64,000 nt of DNA from Streptomyces coeruleorubidus (GCF_028885415.1 NZ_CP118527.1:6448001-6512000), one strand, 5' to 3'; counted from the first letter of the stretch, positions 43,113 to 51,999 are shown. Made by a program: numbers and translations. Notes: generated by a model not told the origin, from the sequence alone.

Positions 43113-43784
43113 ATGGAGACGACGAGTCGGGCAGTCGCACAGGCGCCGGCCGCGGAGGGCGGACAACAGGCCCCCTTCGCCCGGCGTACGGTCGACGGCT
43201 ACCTGCGCGCGCCCTTCCCGTGGTACGGCCTCGACGAGGCCTTCACGGGGCCGCGCTGGCTGATGCAGGTCGGTACGACGGCCGATGGGGCCGTGGAACA
43301 CGGGTCGATCGGGCACGGTGACGAGCCGACGGTGCGCAACGAGTTCGCCGCCGGAGGTGATCAGGAGGCCAAGGAGAAGTTCGCGGTCGTGGTGACCGTG
43401 GCGGCGAGTCCCTCACGGCGCAGCGCGGACGGCACGGGGTTGCTGGAGGCGACGTCGGTGTCCTCGGCGGCGTGGCTCGCCGGTGTGGGGCTGCTGTCCT
43501 TCACGTGGCCCGGGCAGATGGACCACTCCCTGCGGGACGACTGGCTGGAGCAGCAGACGGAGACGGCGTGGGTGCTGGCGGATGACCTGGACGGGTCCGA
43601 CTGGTCGACGCTGTCGCTGCCGGTGGACGGGGTGCCGACGGCGTTCCATTACCGGGAGTCGGAGTTCGGGTGGGTGCTGGCCGGGTCGACTTCGGCGGGT
43701 GTCCACGTGGGCGCGTACGGGCGGGGCATGAGTGCGTATGGGCTCGGCTTCGCCGTGGTGAAGGACATCGCCGCTTACGCGTGA
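43113..43784 (+). CDS. Conserved hypothetical protein
   Basis: A 223-residue soluble protein. The start was placed at ATG 43113, 10 bases after GAGGAGG; the open frame extends further upstream to 42963 without protein character. Distinct segments are RRTVDGYLRAPFPWYGLDEAF, GPRWLMQVGTTADGAVEHGS and GVPTAFHYRESEFGWVLAGS. I do not recognise a family. It sits between tatB and mrp, in a position where Streptomyces genomes carry a similar hypothetical gene. Confidence 0.8.
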   Translation: METTSRAVAQAPAAEGGQQAPFARRTVDGYLRAPFPWYGLDEAFTGPRWLMQVGTTADGAVEHGSIGHGDEPTVRNEFAAGGDQEAKEKFAVVVTVAASPSRRSADGTGLLEATSVSSAAWLAGVGLLSFTWPGQMDHSLRDDWLEQQTETAWVLADDLDGSDWSTLSLPVDGVPTAFHYRESEFGWVLAGSTSAGVHVGAYGRGMSAYGLGFAVVKDIAAYA

Positions 43785-43793
43785 CGTGAGTGT

Positions 43794-43819
43794 GGGGCGC
43801 CGTGTGTTTTCGGCGCCCC
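43794..43819. terminator. Hairpin after the hypothetical gene
   Basis: GGGGCGCCG at 43794-43802 pairs with CGGCGCCCC at 43811-43819 around TGTGTTTT, 10 bases after the stop at 43784. Confidence 0.6.
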
Positions 43820-43842
43820 TTCGCCGTAGGGGGCAGAGCATT

Positions 43843-43920
43843 CAGGGGCGGCTGCGGGTCGTCTGTGGTTGTTCGCGCCCACGCGGCGGAGCCGCATGTC
43901 GACACAGCCCCGCGCCCCTG
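43843..43920. repeat. Dispersed Streptomyces intergenic repeat, copy 1
   Basis: Bounded by the inverted termini CAGGGGCG (43843) and CGCCCCTG (43920). The interior contains GGCTGCGGGTCGTCTGTGG and a GGCGGAGCC core. A degenerate second copy is at 52783-52827. Elements of this kind are common between convergent genes in Streptomyces, where they may act as terminators. Here it lies between the hypothetical gene and the convergent mrp. Confidence 0.65.
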
Positions 43921-43947
43921 AGGGCACTGCCCCAAGGGCGTGTCGAT

Positions 43948-45081
43948 CTAGAACTTGTTCCTCGGAGTGATCCCCAGGGACAGGCCCGACAGACCCCGCT
44001 GCCGTCCTCCCAGCTTCCCCGCGATCGCGCGCAGGGCCGAGCCCGCCGGGGAGTCCGGGTCCGTCAGGACCACCGGCCTGCCGTCGTCGCCGCCCTCGCG
44101 GAGGCGGACGTCGATGGGGATGTTGCCGAGGACCGGGACGTTCGTGCCGGTCGTGCGCGTCAGGCCGTCGGCGACCACCTGGCCGCCGCCCGTGCCGAAG
44201 ACGTCGACCATCTCGCCGCAGTGCGGGCAGGGCAGGCCGGACATGTTCTCGACCACGCCGACGATCTTCTGGTGGGTCTGGACGGCGATGGAGCCGGCGC
44301 GCTCGGCGACCTCGGCAGCGGCCTGCTGCGGGGTCGTGACGACCAGGATCTCGGCGTTCGGGACCAGCTGGGCGACGGAGATCGCGATGTCGCCGGTGCC
44401 GGGCGGCAGGTCCAGCAGGAGGACGTCCAGGTCGCCCCAGTACACGTCCGCAAGGAACTGCTGGAGGGCGCGGTGGAGCATCGGGCCGCGCCAGACGACC
44501 GGGGCGTTGCCCGGGGTGAACATGCCGATGGAGATGACCTTCACGCCGTTCGCCGACGGCGGCATGATCATGTTCTCCACCTGGGTCGGACGGCCGTCGG
44601 CGCCCAGCATGCGCGGCACGGAGTGGCCGTAGATGTCGGCGTCGACGACACCGACCTTGAGGCCGTCGGCCGCCATCGCCGCCGCCAGGTTCACCGTCAC
44701 CGAGGACTTGCCCACGCCGCCCTTGCCGGAGGCGACCGCGTAGACGCGGGTCAGGCTGCCCGGCTTGGCGAAGGGGACCTCGCGCTCGGTCTGGCCGCCG
44801 CGCAGGGCGGACGCCAGCTCGCGGCGCTGCTCGTCGCTCATCACGTCGAGCGTGACGTCGACGCGCGTGACCCCCTCGACCCGGGACACCGCCTCGGTCA
44901 CGCGCTGCGTGATCGTGTCCCGCATCGGGCAGCCCGAGACCGTCAGGTACACGGTGACCGCGACCGCCCCGTCCGCGCCGATCTCCACGGATTTGACCAT
45001 CCCGAGTTCGGTGATGGGCTTGTGGATCTCGGGGTCGTTCACCGTCGCCAGTGCCTCGCGCACCGCGTCTTCCGTAGCCAT
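43948..45081 (-). CDS. mrp: Mrp/ApbC/NBP35-type iron-sulfur cluster carrier ATPase
   Basis: A 377-residue deviant Walker P-loop ATPase that carries and transfers Fe-S clusters. An N-terminal MIP18/DUF59 domain (ALATVNDPEIHKPITELGMVK) is followed by Walker A SGKGGVGKSS (near 117). Later come DADIYGHSVPRMLG, LDLPPGTGD and the C-terminal CxxC (LPCPHCGE) that holds the cluster. ATG 45081 was chosen. It is divergently placed after a DUF1003 gene, as in mycobacteria (Rv1229c). Confidence 0.95.
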   Translation of the reverse strand: MATEDAVREALATVNDPEIHKPITELGMVKSVEIGADGAVAVTVYLTVSGCPMRDTITQRVTEAVSRVEGVTRVDVTLDVMSDEQRRELASALRGGQTEREVPFAKPGSLTRVYAVASGKGGVGKSSVTVNLAAAMAADGLKVGVVDADIYGHSVPRMLGADGRPTQVENMIMPPSANGVKVISIGMFTPGNAPVVWRGPMLHRALQQFLADVYWGDLDVLLLDLPPGTGDIAISVAQLVPNAEILVVTTPQQAAAEVAERAGSIAVQTHQKIVGVVENMSGLPCPHCGEMVDVFGTGGGQVVADGLTRTTGTNVPVLGNIPIDVRLREGGDDGRPVVLTDPDSPAGSALRAIAGKLGGRQRGLSGLSLGITPRNKF

Positions 45082-45124
45082 AGGGTCGATGGTACGGCGC
45101 CGTACCGTGGCGTAGGAAAGGCAG

Positions 45125-45724
45125 TCAGCGGTCGTCTGCGTCACGTCCCGGTGACCGTTCCGCCGGGAATACGACCGAGCCGTGACGGTGGCCGTTGTGC
45201 CGTTCCTCCAGTTCCTTGACCACGTCCTGGAGTTCCGAGCGGATCCAGTCGCGGGTGGCGACCTCGCCGAGGCCGATGCGCAGGGCGGCGACCTCGCGTG
45301 TCAGGTACTCGGTGTCCGCGATCGACCGCTCGTTCTGCTTGCGGTCCTGCTCCAGGTTGACCCGGTCGCGGTCGTCCTGCCGGTTCTGCGCGAGCAGGAT
45401 CAGCGGGGCGGCGTAGGAGGCCTGGAGCGACAGCATCAGGGTCAGGAAGATGAACGGGTACTCGTCGAAGCGCAGGTCGCGCGGGGCGAGGGTGTTCCAC
45501 GCCACCCACAGGATGATGGCGGCCGTCATCCAGACCAGGAACCGTCCGGTGCCGAGGAAGCGCGCGATGCGTTCCGAGAACCGTCCGAAGGCCTCCGGGT
45601 CGTACTCGGGCAGGATCCGGTGCCTGGGCACGCCCGGCTGGTCGAGACGGGTGGTGCGCGGTCGGCCCGCGGCCGTGGAGCCGGACGGAACGCGCTCGCG
45701 CAGGGTCTCGCGCTCAGGAACCAT
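45125..45724 (-). CDS. DUF1003 family membrane protein
   Basis: A 199-residue protein with two membrane helices (FLVWMTAAIILWVAWNTL and YPFIFLTLMLSLQASYAAPL). The conserved ILLAQNRQDDRDR and a long helical tail follow. The C-terminal region ends EERHNGHRHG. DUF1003 members are small membrane proteins of unknown function. Its 5' end overlaps the MgtE/CBS gene by 11 bases, so the two are likely one operon. Confidence 0.93.
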   Translation of the reverse strand: MVPERETLRERVPSGSTAAGRPRTTRLDQPGVPRHRILPEYDPEAFGRFSERIARFLGTGRFLVWMTAAIILWVAWNTLAPRDLRFDEYPFIFLTLMLSLQASYAAPLILLAQNRQDDRDRVNLEQDRKQNERSIADTEYLTREVAALRIGLGEVATRDWIRSELQDVVKELEERHNGHRHGSVVFPAERSPGRDADDR

Positions 45725-47000
45725 CGGTCGCCACCTCCTCCTCGTCCAGGTGGAACTCCGTCTCCCGCCAGTCCTCCGGGAGCATGTGGTCGAGTACGTC
45801 GTCCACGGTCACCGCGCCCAGCAGCGAGCCGGCCTCGTCGACCACGGGAGCCGCGACCATGTCGTACGTGGCGAAGAACCCGGCGATGGCGGGCAGGTCC
45901 GCGTCGGGGTCGAGCGGTTGCAGGTCGCTGTCCAGGATCGAGCTGACCAGGGAGGGCGGTGGCTCGCGCAGCAGGCGCTGGAAGTGGACCGTGCCGAGGT
46001 ACTTGCCGGTCGGTGTCTCGTCCGGTGGCCGGCAGACGTAGACCTGGGCGGCCAGGGCGGGGGAGAGGTCCGGGTTGCGGACGCGGGCGAGGGCGTCGGC
46101 GACGGTGGCGTCGGGGCGCAGCACGATCGGCTCGGTGGTCATCAGACCGCCCGCCGTGCGGTCCTCGTACGACATCAGGCGCCGCATGTCGGCCGCGTCG
46201 CTGGGCTGCATCAGGCTCAGCAGCCGCTCCTGCTCGTCCGTCGGCAGCTCGCCCAGCAGGTCGGCCGCGTCGTCGGGGTCCATGGCCTCCAGGACGTCTG
46301 CGGCGCGCTCCTGCTTCAGCTTGCCGAGGATCTCGATCTGGTCGTCCTCCGGGAGCTCCTCCAGCACGTCGGCCAGCCGGTCGTCGTCGAGGGCGGCGGC
46401 GACCTCGGCGCGGCGCTTGGGGGAGAGGTGGTGCAGGACGTTGGCCAGGTCTGCGGGGCGCAGCTGCTCGAACGTGGCGAGCAGGCTCTCGGCGCCCTGC
46501 CCCTGCTCCTCCAGCGAGAAGCCGGTGACGGCGGTCCACTCGACGGTCAGCGCCTCGCCCTTGGCGCGCCGGAAGGCACTTCCCTTCCTGCCCTTGCGGA
46601 CGAAGACCCGGTCGATCTCCCACTCCCGGCGGGCGGGCAGCTGATGCACCGACAGGTCGAGGACGGTGACCTCCTCGCCGGTCTCGGTGAGCGTGACGCG
46701 CCGGTCCAGCAGCTCCCCGAAGACCAGCCGCTCGGTGGGCCGCTGCTCGAAACGCCGGACGTTGAGCACGCCGGTGGTGATGACCTGACCGGACTGGATG
46801 GCGGTGACCCGGGTCATGGGCAGGAAGATGCGGCGGCGGGTGGCGAGTTCGACGACGAGGCCGAGCAGCCTCGGAGGTCGCTGCCCCACCCGCAGCATGA
46901 CGACCAGATCGCGCACACGCCCCACCTGGTCGCCGGCGGGGTCGAAGACGGCGACACCGGAGAGGTGCGATACGAAGATCCGGGGGGCGCCCGCTGCCAT
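45714..47000 (-). CDS. MgtE-type N-terminal/CBS domain protein (magnesium-related)
   Basis: A 428-residue protein lacking membrane helices. The N-terminal PRC-barrel-like region (RIFVSHLSGVAVFDPAGDQVG) is followed by the MgtE N-terminal helical domain (HHLSPKRRAEVAAALDDDRLADVLEELPEDDQ). Paired CBS domains (MTTEPIVLRPDATVADALARV and VDEAGSLLGAVTVDDVLDHML) complete it. In magnesium transporters this part senses Mg2+ and gates the channel; here the channel itself is missing, so it is probably a regulator. The start at ATG 47000 has AAGGAG 8 bases upstream. Equivalent of Rv1232c. Confidence 0.92.
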   Translation of the reverse strand: MAAGAPRIFVSHLSGVAVFDPAGDQVGRVRDLVVMLRVGQRPPRLLGLVVELATRRRIFLPMTRVTAIQSGQVITTGVLNVRRFEQRPTERLVFGELLDRRVTLTETGEEVTVLDLSVHQLPARREWEIDRVFVRKGRKGSAFRRAKGEALTVEWTAVTGFSLEEQGQGAESLLATFEQLRPADLANVLHHLSPKRRAEVAAALDDDRLADVLEELPEDDQIEILGKLKQERAADVLEAMDPDDAADLLGELPTDEQERLLSLMQPSDAADMRRLMSYEDRTAGGLMTTEPIVLRPDATVADALARVRNPDLSPALAAQVYVCRPPDETPTGKYLGTVHFQRLLREPPPSLVSSILDSDLQPLDPDADLPAIAGFFATYDMVAAPVVDEAGSLLGAVTVDDVLDHMLPEDWRETEFHLDEEEVATDGS

Positions 47001-47225
47001 GGCCGCGGCTCCTTTTCGTGCGGGGTGGTTCGTGGTCCCTGTCTGTGTGCCTGTCTTTGTCTCTGTGTCTTCCGAATTGCCTGCTCGGGTGGGCTTCAGG
47101 CTAGCCCGTCCCGATCGGGGACGCGTCGGCGGGCGGTCCGGACGGACTGGCTCCGAACGGCCCGCACGACCCCGGTACCCTGCGATACGCCGTTCAGGTC
47201 TCCCGTCAGAGAGGCAGCCCCACCT

Positions 47226-47981
47226 GTGACTCCGATTCGCCAGGGCCGCAACCGCAGTGCCGCGCTCGCGAGCGCGATGTGCGCACTGGCCGTGACCGGA
47301 ACGGTGCTCACGGGCTGCGCGGAGGATCCGAACGAGGGCACCAACGGGGTCGGCAGACTGCCCGCCGAGAAGATCCAGGCCAAGACCCGTACGGCCGCCG
47401 AGTCCGCCGGGGCGGTCCGGGTGCACGGCAGCGTCGTCAGCGGCGGGCGTACATACGCCCTCGACATGCGGCTGAAGGACGACGGCGGCGAAGGGTCGGT
47501 CACCACCAAGGGGACGACCTTCCGGCTGCTGCGCGTCGGCGAGCAGCTCTTCCTCAAGGCCGACGCGGAGTTCTGGAGTCACGGCGCGGGCCAGGGCGAG
47601 GCCGGCGCGGCGGACGCTGCCGCGGCGTCCAAGCTCGGCGGCAAGTTCGTGAAGGTGCCGCAGGGCGACCCTTCGTACAAGAAGTTCAGCGGGTTCACGG
47701 ACAAGGGAGTCCTCCTCGACGGTCTGCTGACCCTGCACGGCAAGCTCGCGACGGACGGCCACGACGAGCAGGCGGGCATCCGCACGATCCGCATCTCGGG
47801 CGACAAGGGATCCGGCGGCACCCTGGAGGTGTCCCTGGAGGGCAAGCCGTATCCGCTGCGCCTGGAGCGGGCCGGTGGGGCGGGTACCCTCACGTTCTCC
47901 GCCTGGGGGCAGGACTTCTCCCTGAGGGAGCCGGAGAAGAACGAGACGGTGGACTACGGCAGGCAGCTGCCGACGTCCTAG
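47226..47981 (+). CDS. Lipoprotein, LppX/LprAFG-like
   Basis: A 251-residue exported lipoprotein. Signal peptide and lipobox VLTGC (Cys near 33) are followed by a mature region of alternating beta strands (VRVHGSVVSGGRTYALDMRLKDDGGEGSVTTKGTTFRLLRVGEQLFLKA). It resembles the LppX/LprG fold of actinobacteria that binds lipids or acts as an envelope chaperone. It starts at GTG 47226 with GAGAGGC upstream. Convergent with the next hypothetical gene (4-base gap). Confidence 0.85.
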   Translation: MTPIRQGRNRSAALASAMCALAVTGTVLTGCAEDPNEGTNGVGRLPAEKIQAKTRTAAESAGAVRVHGSVVSGGRTYALDMRLKDDGGEGSVTTKGTTFRLLRVGEQLFLKADAEFWSHGAGQGEAGAADAAAASKLGGKFVKVPQGDPSYKKFSGFTDKGVLLDGLLTLHGKLATDGHDEQAGIRTIRISGDKGSGGTLEVSLEGKPYPLRLERAGGAGTLTFSAWGQDFSLREPEKNETVDYGRQLPTS

Positions 47982-47985
47982 GACG

Positions 47986-48498
47986 TCACTTGCGTTTGCG
48001 CTTCTTCAGCAGCAGGCGGGGCAGGCCCGCCGGAATCGGCCGGCGGGTGATCGCCGGGGTCGGCAGCGGGGGCTCGGACAGGGAGTCGTCGGGCAGGGGT
48101 GCCGTCGCCCCGGTCGGCTCCAGGCGCAGCACCCGGCACTCACGGGCCCAGCGCTCGGTCATGGCCTCGCCGTCGGGCGCGTTGAGCCGTTTGCCCTTGA
48201 GCTCGGCGACCGCCGCGTCCCATGCCTCGGAGCCCGGTGCGAGCTGGGTGACCCGGGCCGTCCAGGAGACCAGCCGGCCCCCCTTGTCCTTGCTGCGGAC
48301 GGTCACCACGGCCTCGGTCCCGTCGGCCAGGCCCGGCAGCGGCTGCTCGCCGGGCCCGTCGCCGACCAGGCACGCGGCACCCTCGTGCCACACGTGCCAC
48401 AGCGCACGCGCCGGGCCGTCGGGGCCCTGGACCCACACGAGGCCGGACTTCTTCGTGGCCTCCTCGACGAGGGCCCGGTCGAGCAGCTCGCTTGTCAT
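47986..48498 (-). CDS. Conserved hypothetical protein, split-barrel-like
   Basis: A 170-residue protein starting at ATG 48498. It has a pattern reminiscent of pyridoxamine-phosphate oxidase-type split barrels (SGLVWVQGPDGPARALWHVWHEGAACLVGDG...AVVTVRSKDKGGRLVSWTARV). The C-terminal tail is basic and ends KKRKRK. The family assignment is weak; function unknown. It lies 23 bases downstream of corA on the same strand, so they are probably co-transcribed. Confidence 0.75.
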   Translation of the reverse strand: MTSELLDRALVEEATKKSGLVWVQGPDGPARALWHVWHEGAACLVGDGPGEQPLPGLADGTEAVVTVRSKDKGGRLVSWTARVTQLAPGSEAWDAAVAELKGKRLNAPDGEAMTERWARECRVLRLEPTGATAPLPDDSLSEPPLPTPAITRRPIPAGLPRLLLKKRKRK

Positions 48499-48521
48499 GG
48501 CCCCCAGCCTATCCACGCCGT

Positions 48522-49637
48522 TCACAGCCAGCCGTTCCGCTTCAGCGTGCGGTGGATGCCCAGGCAGATGACCACGGTGATGCCCATGATCACCGGGTAG
48601 CCGTACCGCCAGTGCAGCTCCGGCATGTGGTCGAAGTTCATGCCGTACACCCCGCACACCATCGTCGGCACGGCGATGATCGCGGCCCACGAGGTGATCT
48701 TCCGCATGTCCTCGTTCTGCGCCACGGACGCCTGCGCGAGGTTGGCCTGGAGGATGGAGTTGAGCAGCTCGTCGAAGCCGAGGACCTGCTCCTGGACGCG
48801 GGCCAGGTGGTCGGCGACGTCCCGGAAGTACTTCTGGATGTCCGGGTCGATCAGCCGCATCGGCCGCTCGCTCAGCAGCTGCATGGGCCGCAGCAGCGGC
48901 GACACGGCCCGCTTGAACTCCAGTACCTCGCGCTTGAGTTGGTAGATCCGGCCGGCGTCCGAGCCGCGCGGCGAGCCCTTGCGCCCCGGGGAGAACACCT
49001 CGGTCTCGACCTCGTCGATGTCGTCCTGCACGGCGTCGGCGACCGCGATGTAGCCGTCGACGACGTGGTCGGCGATGGCGTGCAGCACGGCGGAGGGGCC
49101 CTTGGACAGCAGCTCGGGGTCGTCCTGGAGGCGGTGCCTGAGGGCCCGCAGGGAGCCCTGTCCGCCGTGCCGGACGGTGATGAAGAAGTCCCGTCCGGTG
49201 AAGCACATGACCTCGCCGGACTCGACGACCTCGCTGTTGGCGTCGAGCTGGTCGTGCTCGACGTAGTGGATGGTCTTGAAGACCGTGAAGAGCGAGTCGT
49301 CGTAGCGCTCCAGCTTGGGCCGCTGGTGGGCCTGGACGGCGTCCTCCACGGCAAGCGGGTGCAGCCCGAACTCGCTGGCGATGCCGGAGAATTCGGCCTC
49401 GGTCGGCTCGTGCAGGCCGATCCAGACGAAGCCGCCGTCGCGGCGCACCAGGCGTACCGCCTCGTGCGGGGTCAGCGGGGTCTCGGTCTCGATGCGGCGG
49501 CCGTCCCGGTAGACGGCGCAGTCGACGACGGCGGAGGCCGTCGCGGGGCTGCGGGTGGCGTCGTACGTCCCACCGTCCTTGCGAAGCGACACGCGGGACG
49601 GACGGACGACGGCGCGCAGGTCGCGGATCATCGACAT
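48522..49637 (-). CDS. corA: CorA-type magnesium transporter
   Basis: A 371-residue CorA-family divalent-cation channel. A large soluble N-terminal funnel domain (WIGLHEPTEAEFSGIASEFGLHPLAVEDA) precedes a long helix (QANLAQASVAQNEDMRKITSWAAIIAVPTMVCGV). The selectivity motif YGMNF and a second membrane helix ending LGIHRTLKRNGWL follow. ATG 49637 has AAGGAG 7 bases upstream. Near an MgtE-type Mg sensor; corA in the same mycobacterial order (Rv1239c). Confidence 0.95.
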   Translation of the reverse strand: MSMIRDLRAVVRPSRVSLRKDGGTYDATRSPATASAVVDCAVYRDGRRIETETPLTPHEAVRLVRRDGGFVWIGLHEPTEAEFSGIASEFGLHPLAVEDAVQAHQRPKLERYDDSLFTVFKTIHYVEHDQLDANSEVVESGEVMCFTGRDFFITVRHGGQGSLRALRHRLQDDPELLSKGPSAVLHAIADHVVDGYIAVADAVQDDIDEVETEVFSPGRKGSPRGSDAGRIYQLKREVLEFKRAVSPLLRPMQLLSERPMRLIDPDIQKYFRDVADHLARVQEQVLGFDELLNSILQANLAQASVAQNEDMRKITSWAAIIAVPTMVCGVYGMNFDHMPELHWRYGYPVIMGITVVICLGIHRTLKRNGWL

Positions 49638-50097
49638 GGCGGGCTCCTTCGCGACAGGCAACGAAAGGCGCTGCACCCGACAGGTGGAACTACCCGGAAT
49701 GAGGACGTTGGGACCGATGATGTTTGGCACGTCCACAAAGCGGGGAGCACCGCACCGTCGCGGTGGCGAGTCTCGTTACTGATTCAGCTTCTGAGGCAGA
49801 TCAGGCAAAGCGAAACGAAGCGCTCTTCCGCGGTGAGGCGAGTGCGAGAGGTGGCGACCAGCCAGAGCCAGAACAGCTACGTCAGCGGCGGAAAGAGCGT
49901 GGTGCTACTGCACGGTCGACTTCGGTCCATTGCAGTCCCACCTCCTCCGGCCGGTCCCTCGTAAGGGAGTTCCTTCGGCGTCGGGGCTTGATCGCGACGC
50001 TTCTGCGTGCTGCCCCGAACCACCGGGCAAGAGTATCAGTCGCCCGACGTGTCAAGGCGCTTGTTTGCCCGCTACTGACGAGTTCTATGCTCGCCGC
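49638..50097. other. Intergenic region upstream of corA and the SUFU-domain gene
   Basis: 460 bases with no supported gene; divergent promoters expected. The frame of corA is open up to 49736, but the ribosome site at 49637 argues against a longer protein. I looked for a magnesium-responsive leader and saw only short imperfect hairpins (for example TCCCT/AGGGA near 49960), not a recognisable M-box. Confidence 0.5.
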
Positions 50098-50682
50098 ATG
50101 GCACAAGTTCTTCCTCTGGTCGAGGCCCGGTTGCTCACCGCGCTGGGCGAACCGGACGCGCGCGCGGCGGTCACGTTCCTGGGTACGGACCGCATCGAGG
50201 TGCTCCGCTTCCAGGAGGGGGACATCGTCCGCTACGCCACGCTCGGCATGTCCGCGCACCCCATGACGGACCCCACGGCGGTGGTCGCCGACCCGGTCAA
50301 GGGCCCGCGCGCCGAGCTGGTCCTCTCGGTGCGCGCTGGGTCGGCCGACACCGACAAGGTGCTCCGTCCGCTCGCCGTGCTCGCCGCGTCTCCGCAGGTG
50401 GAGGGCCTGGTCGTGGCTCCCGGAGCCTCCCTGGACGTCGGCGAACCGCTGTGGCCCGGCGCCCCCTTCACCTCGGTCCTGGTCGCCGAGCCGGGCGGCC
50501 TGGTCGAGGACCTGGAGCTCGACGAGCCCCTCGACCCGGTGAGGTTCCTGCCGCTGCTGCCGATGACTTCGAACGAGGCCGCCTGGAAGCGCGTGCACGG
50601 CGCCCAGGCGCTCCAGGAGCGGTGGCTGAACCAGGGGACGGACCTGCGGGATCCGTCCCGCAGGTCCGTCCCGCTGGAGTGA
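50098..50682 (+). CDS. Suppressor-of-fused (SUFU) domain protein
   Basis: A 194-residue protein with the SUFU-like pattern: PRAELVLSVRAGSADTDKVLRPLAVLAASP, GLVVAPGASLDVGEPLWPG, then VRFLPLLPMTSNEAAWKR. Bacterial SUFU-domain proteins are sometimes immunity or conflict proteins, but this stand-alone chromosomal form is common in Streptomyces and its function is unknown. It starts at ATG 50098. Convergent with the MFS gene. Confidence 0.8.
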   Translation: MAQVLPLVEARLLTALGEPDARAAVTFLGTDRIEVLRFQEGDIVRYATLGMSAHPMTDPTAVVADPVKGPRAELVLSVRAGSADTDKVLRPLAVLAASPQVEGLVVAPGASLDVGEPLWPGAPFTSVLVAEPGGLVEDLELDEPLDPVRFLPLLPMTSNEAAWKRVHGAQALQERWLNQGTDLRDPSRRSVPLE

Positions 50683-50712
50683 GGAAGCTCACCAACCTCT
50701 GGCCTGGAAGCG

Positions 50713-51936
50713 TCAGTTGGCGAAGACCGTGACGCTGTCCTCGGCCGCGTGCTTCGTCTCCAGCTCCTCGGCCTCCTCCGTGAGCGCCTCCCGCCGTACG
50801 ACGACCACGAGCGCGCCCACGACCGCGGTGACCGCCGCCACCACGAACGGGATGTGCAGGTCGGTCCACTCCTCGATCTTCGGCGCGAAGTACGGGGCGG
50901 CCGCCGCCGCGAACCAGCGCACGAAGTTGTAGCCCGCGCTCGCCACCGGCCGGGGCGCGTCCGAGACGCCGAGGGCCAGCTCGGTGTAGACGGTGTTGTT
51001 CACGCCGATGAAGGCGCCGGACAGGATCGTGCAGACCACGGCCGTCGTGTGGTCGCCGTAGCCGAGCACGAGCACGTCGGCCGCGAGCAGCACCAGCGAA
51101 CCGCCGAGCACCTTCAGCGAGCCGAACCGCTTCTGCAGCCGCGGCGCCACGATCACCGAGAAGACGGCGAGCAGCACACCCCAGGCGAAGAACACCGCCC
51201 CCGACCGGTACGGGCTCATGTTCAGCACGAACGGCGTGAAGGCCAGCACGGTGAAGAACGTGTAGTTGTAGAAGAACGCCGAGACCGCCGCCGAGGCGAG
51301 GCCGCCGTGGCCCAGTGCCTTGACCGGGTCCAGGAGCGAGGTCTTGCGGGCGGGCTTCGGCTGCTCCTTCAGGAACACGGCGATGCACAGGAAGCCGACC
51401 GCCATCAGGAACGCCGTGCCGAAGAACGGGTAGCGCCAGCTGGCGTCCCCGAGCAGGGCGCCCAGCAGCGGACCGCAGGCCATGCCGAGGCCGAGGGCCG
51501 ATTCGTACAGCAGGATCGCCGCCGCGCTTCCGCCGGCCGCCGCGCCGACGATGACCGCTAGGGCCGTCGAGACGAACAGCGCGTTGCCGAGGCCCCAGCC
51601 GGCCCGGAACCCGACCAGTTCGCCGACGGATCCGGAGGTGCCCGCGAGCCCGGCGAACACCACGACGAACGCGAGGCCGAGCAGCAGTGTCTTCCGGCCG
51701 CCGATCCGGCTGGAGACGAAGCCGGTCACCAGCATCGCCACGGCGGTGATGAGGAAGTACGAGGTGAAGAGCAGGGAGACCTGGCTCGCCGTGGCGTGCA
51801 GGCCCTGGGCGATGGACGGCAGGATCGGGTCGACGAGTCCGATGCCCATGAAGGCGACGACCGACGCCCCGGCGGTCGCCCACACGGACTTGGGTTGCTT
51901 GAGGAGGCCGCCCGCTCCGGCGTCGAAGGGGTCCAT
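50713..51936 (-). CDS. Major facilitator superfamily transporter
   Basis: A 407-residue MFS transporter with about 12 membrane segments. The N-terminus VWATAGASVVAFMGIGLVDPILPSIAQGL is typical of drug/H+ antiporter-type members; motif A-like GRKTLLLGLAFVV occurs in the loop between helices 2 and 3. It starts at ATG 51936 with GGGAG 8 bases upstream. The substrate is unknown; efflux of a toxic compound is likely from the family. Its promoter region carries a TTAG/CTAA inverted repeat. Confidence 0.9.
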   Translation of the reverse strand: MDPFDAGAGGLLKQPKSVWATAGASVVAFMGIGLVDPILPSIAQGLHATASQVSLLFTSYFLITAVAMLVTGFVSSRIGGRKTLLLGLAFVVVFAGLAGTSGSVGELVGFRAGWGLGNALFVSTALAVIVGAAAGGSAAAILLYESALGLGMACGPLLGALLGDASWRYPFFGTAFLMAVGFLCIAVFLKEQPKPARKTSLLDPVKALGHGGLASAAVSAFFYNYTFFTVLAFTPFVLNMSPYRSGAVFFAWGVLLAVFSVIVAPRLQKRFGSLKVLGGSLVLLAADVLVLGYGDHTTAVVCTILSGAFIGVNNTVYTELALGVSDAPRPVASAGYNFVRWFAAAAAPYFAPKIEEWTDLHIPFVVAAVTAVVGALVVVVRREALTEEAEELETKHAAEDSVTVFAN

Positions 51937-51981
51937 TGCGTGCTCCCTTTCCCGGACGGAAGTAGTTGGTATATACACACA

Positions 51982-51999
51982 CTAAGTTAGCTAGACTAA
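51982..51999. promoter_or_regulatory. Candidate operator upstream of the MFS transporter gene
   Basis: Two overlapping palindromes, CTAAGTTAG (51982-51990) and TTAG-CTAGA-CTAA (51987-51999), lie in an unusually A/T-rich patch 46 bases before the MFS start. The spacing and sequence are like MarR/TetR-type operators that control efflux pumps. No regulator gene is adjacent. Confidence 0.5.

Noticed and set aside
49638..50097. Magnesium riboswitch (M-box) upstream of corA
   Set aside because: Looked for a multi-helix leader in the corA direction; only short imperfect hairpins were visible, not a supportable M-box.
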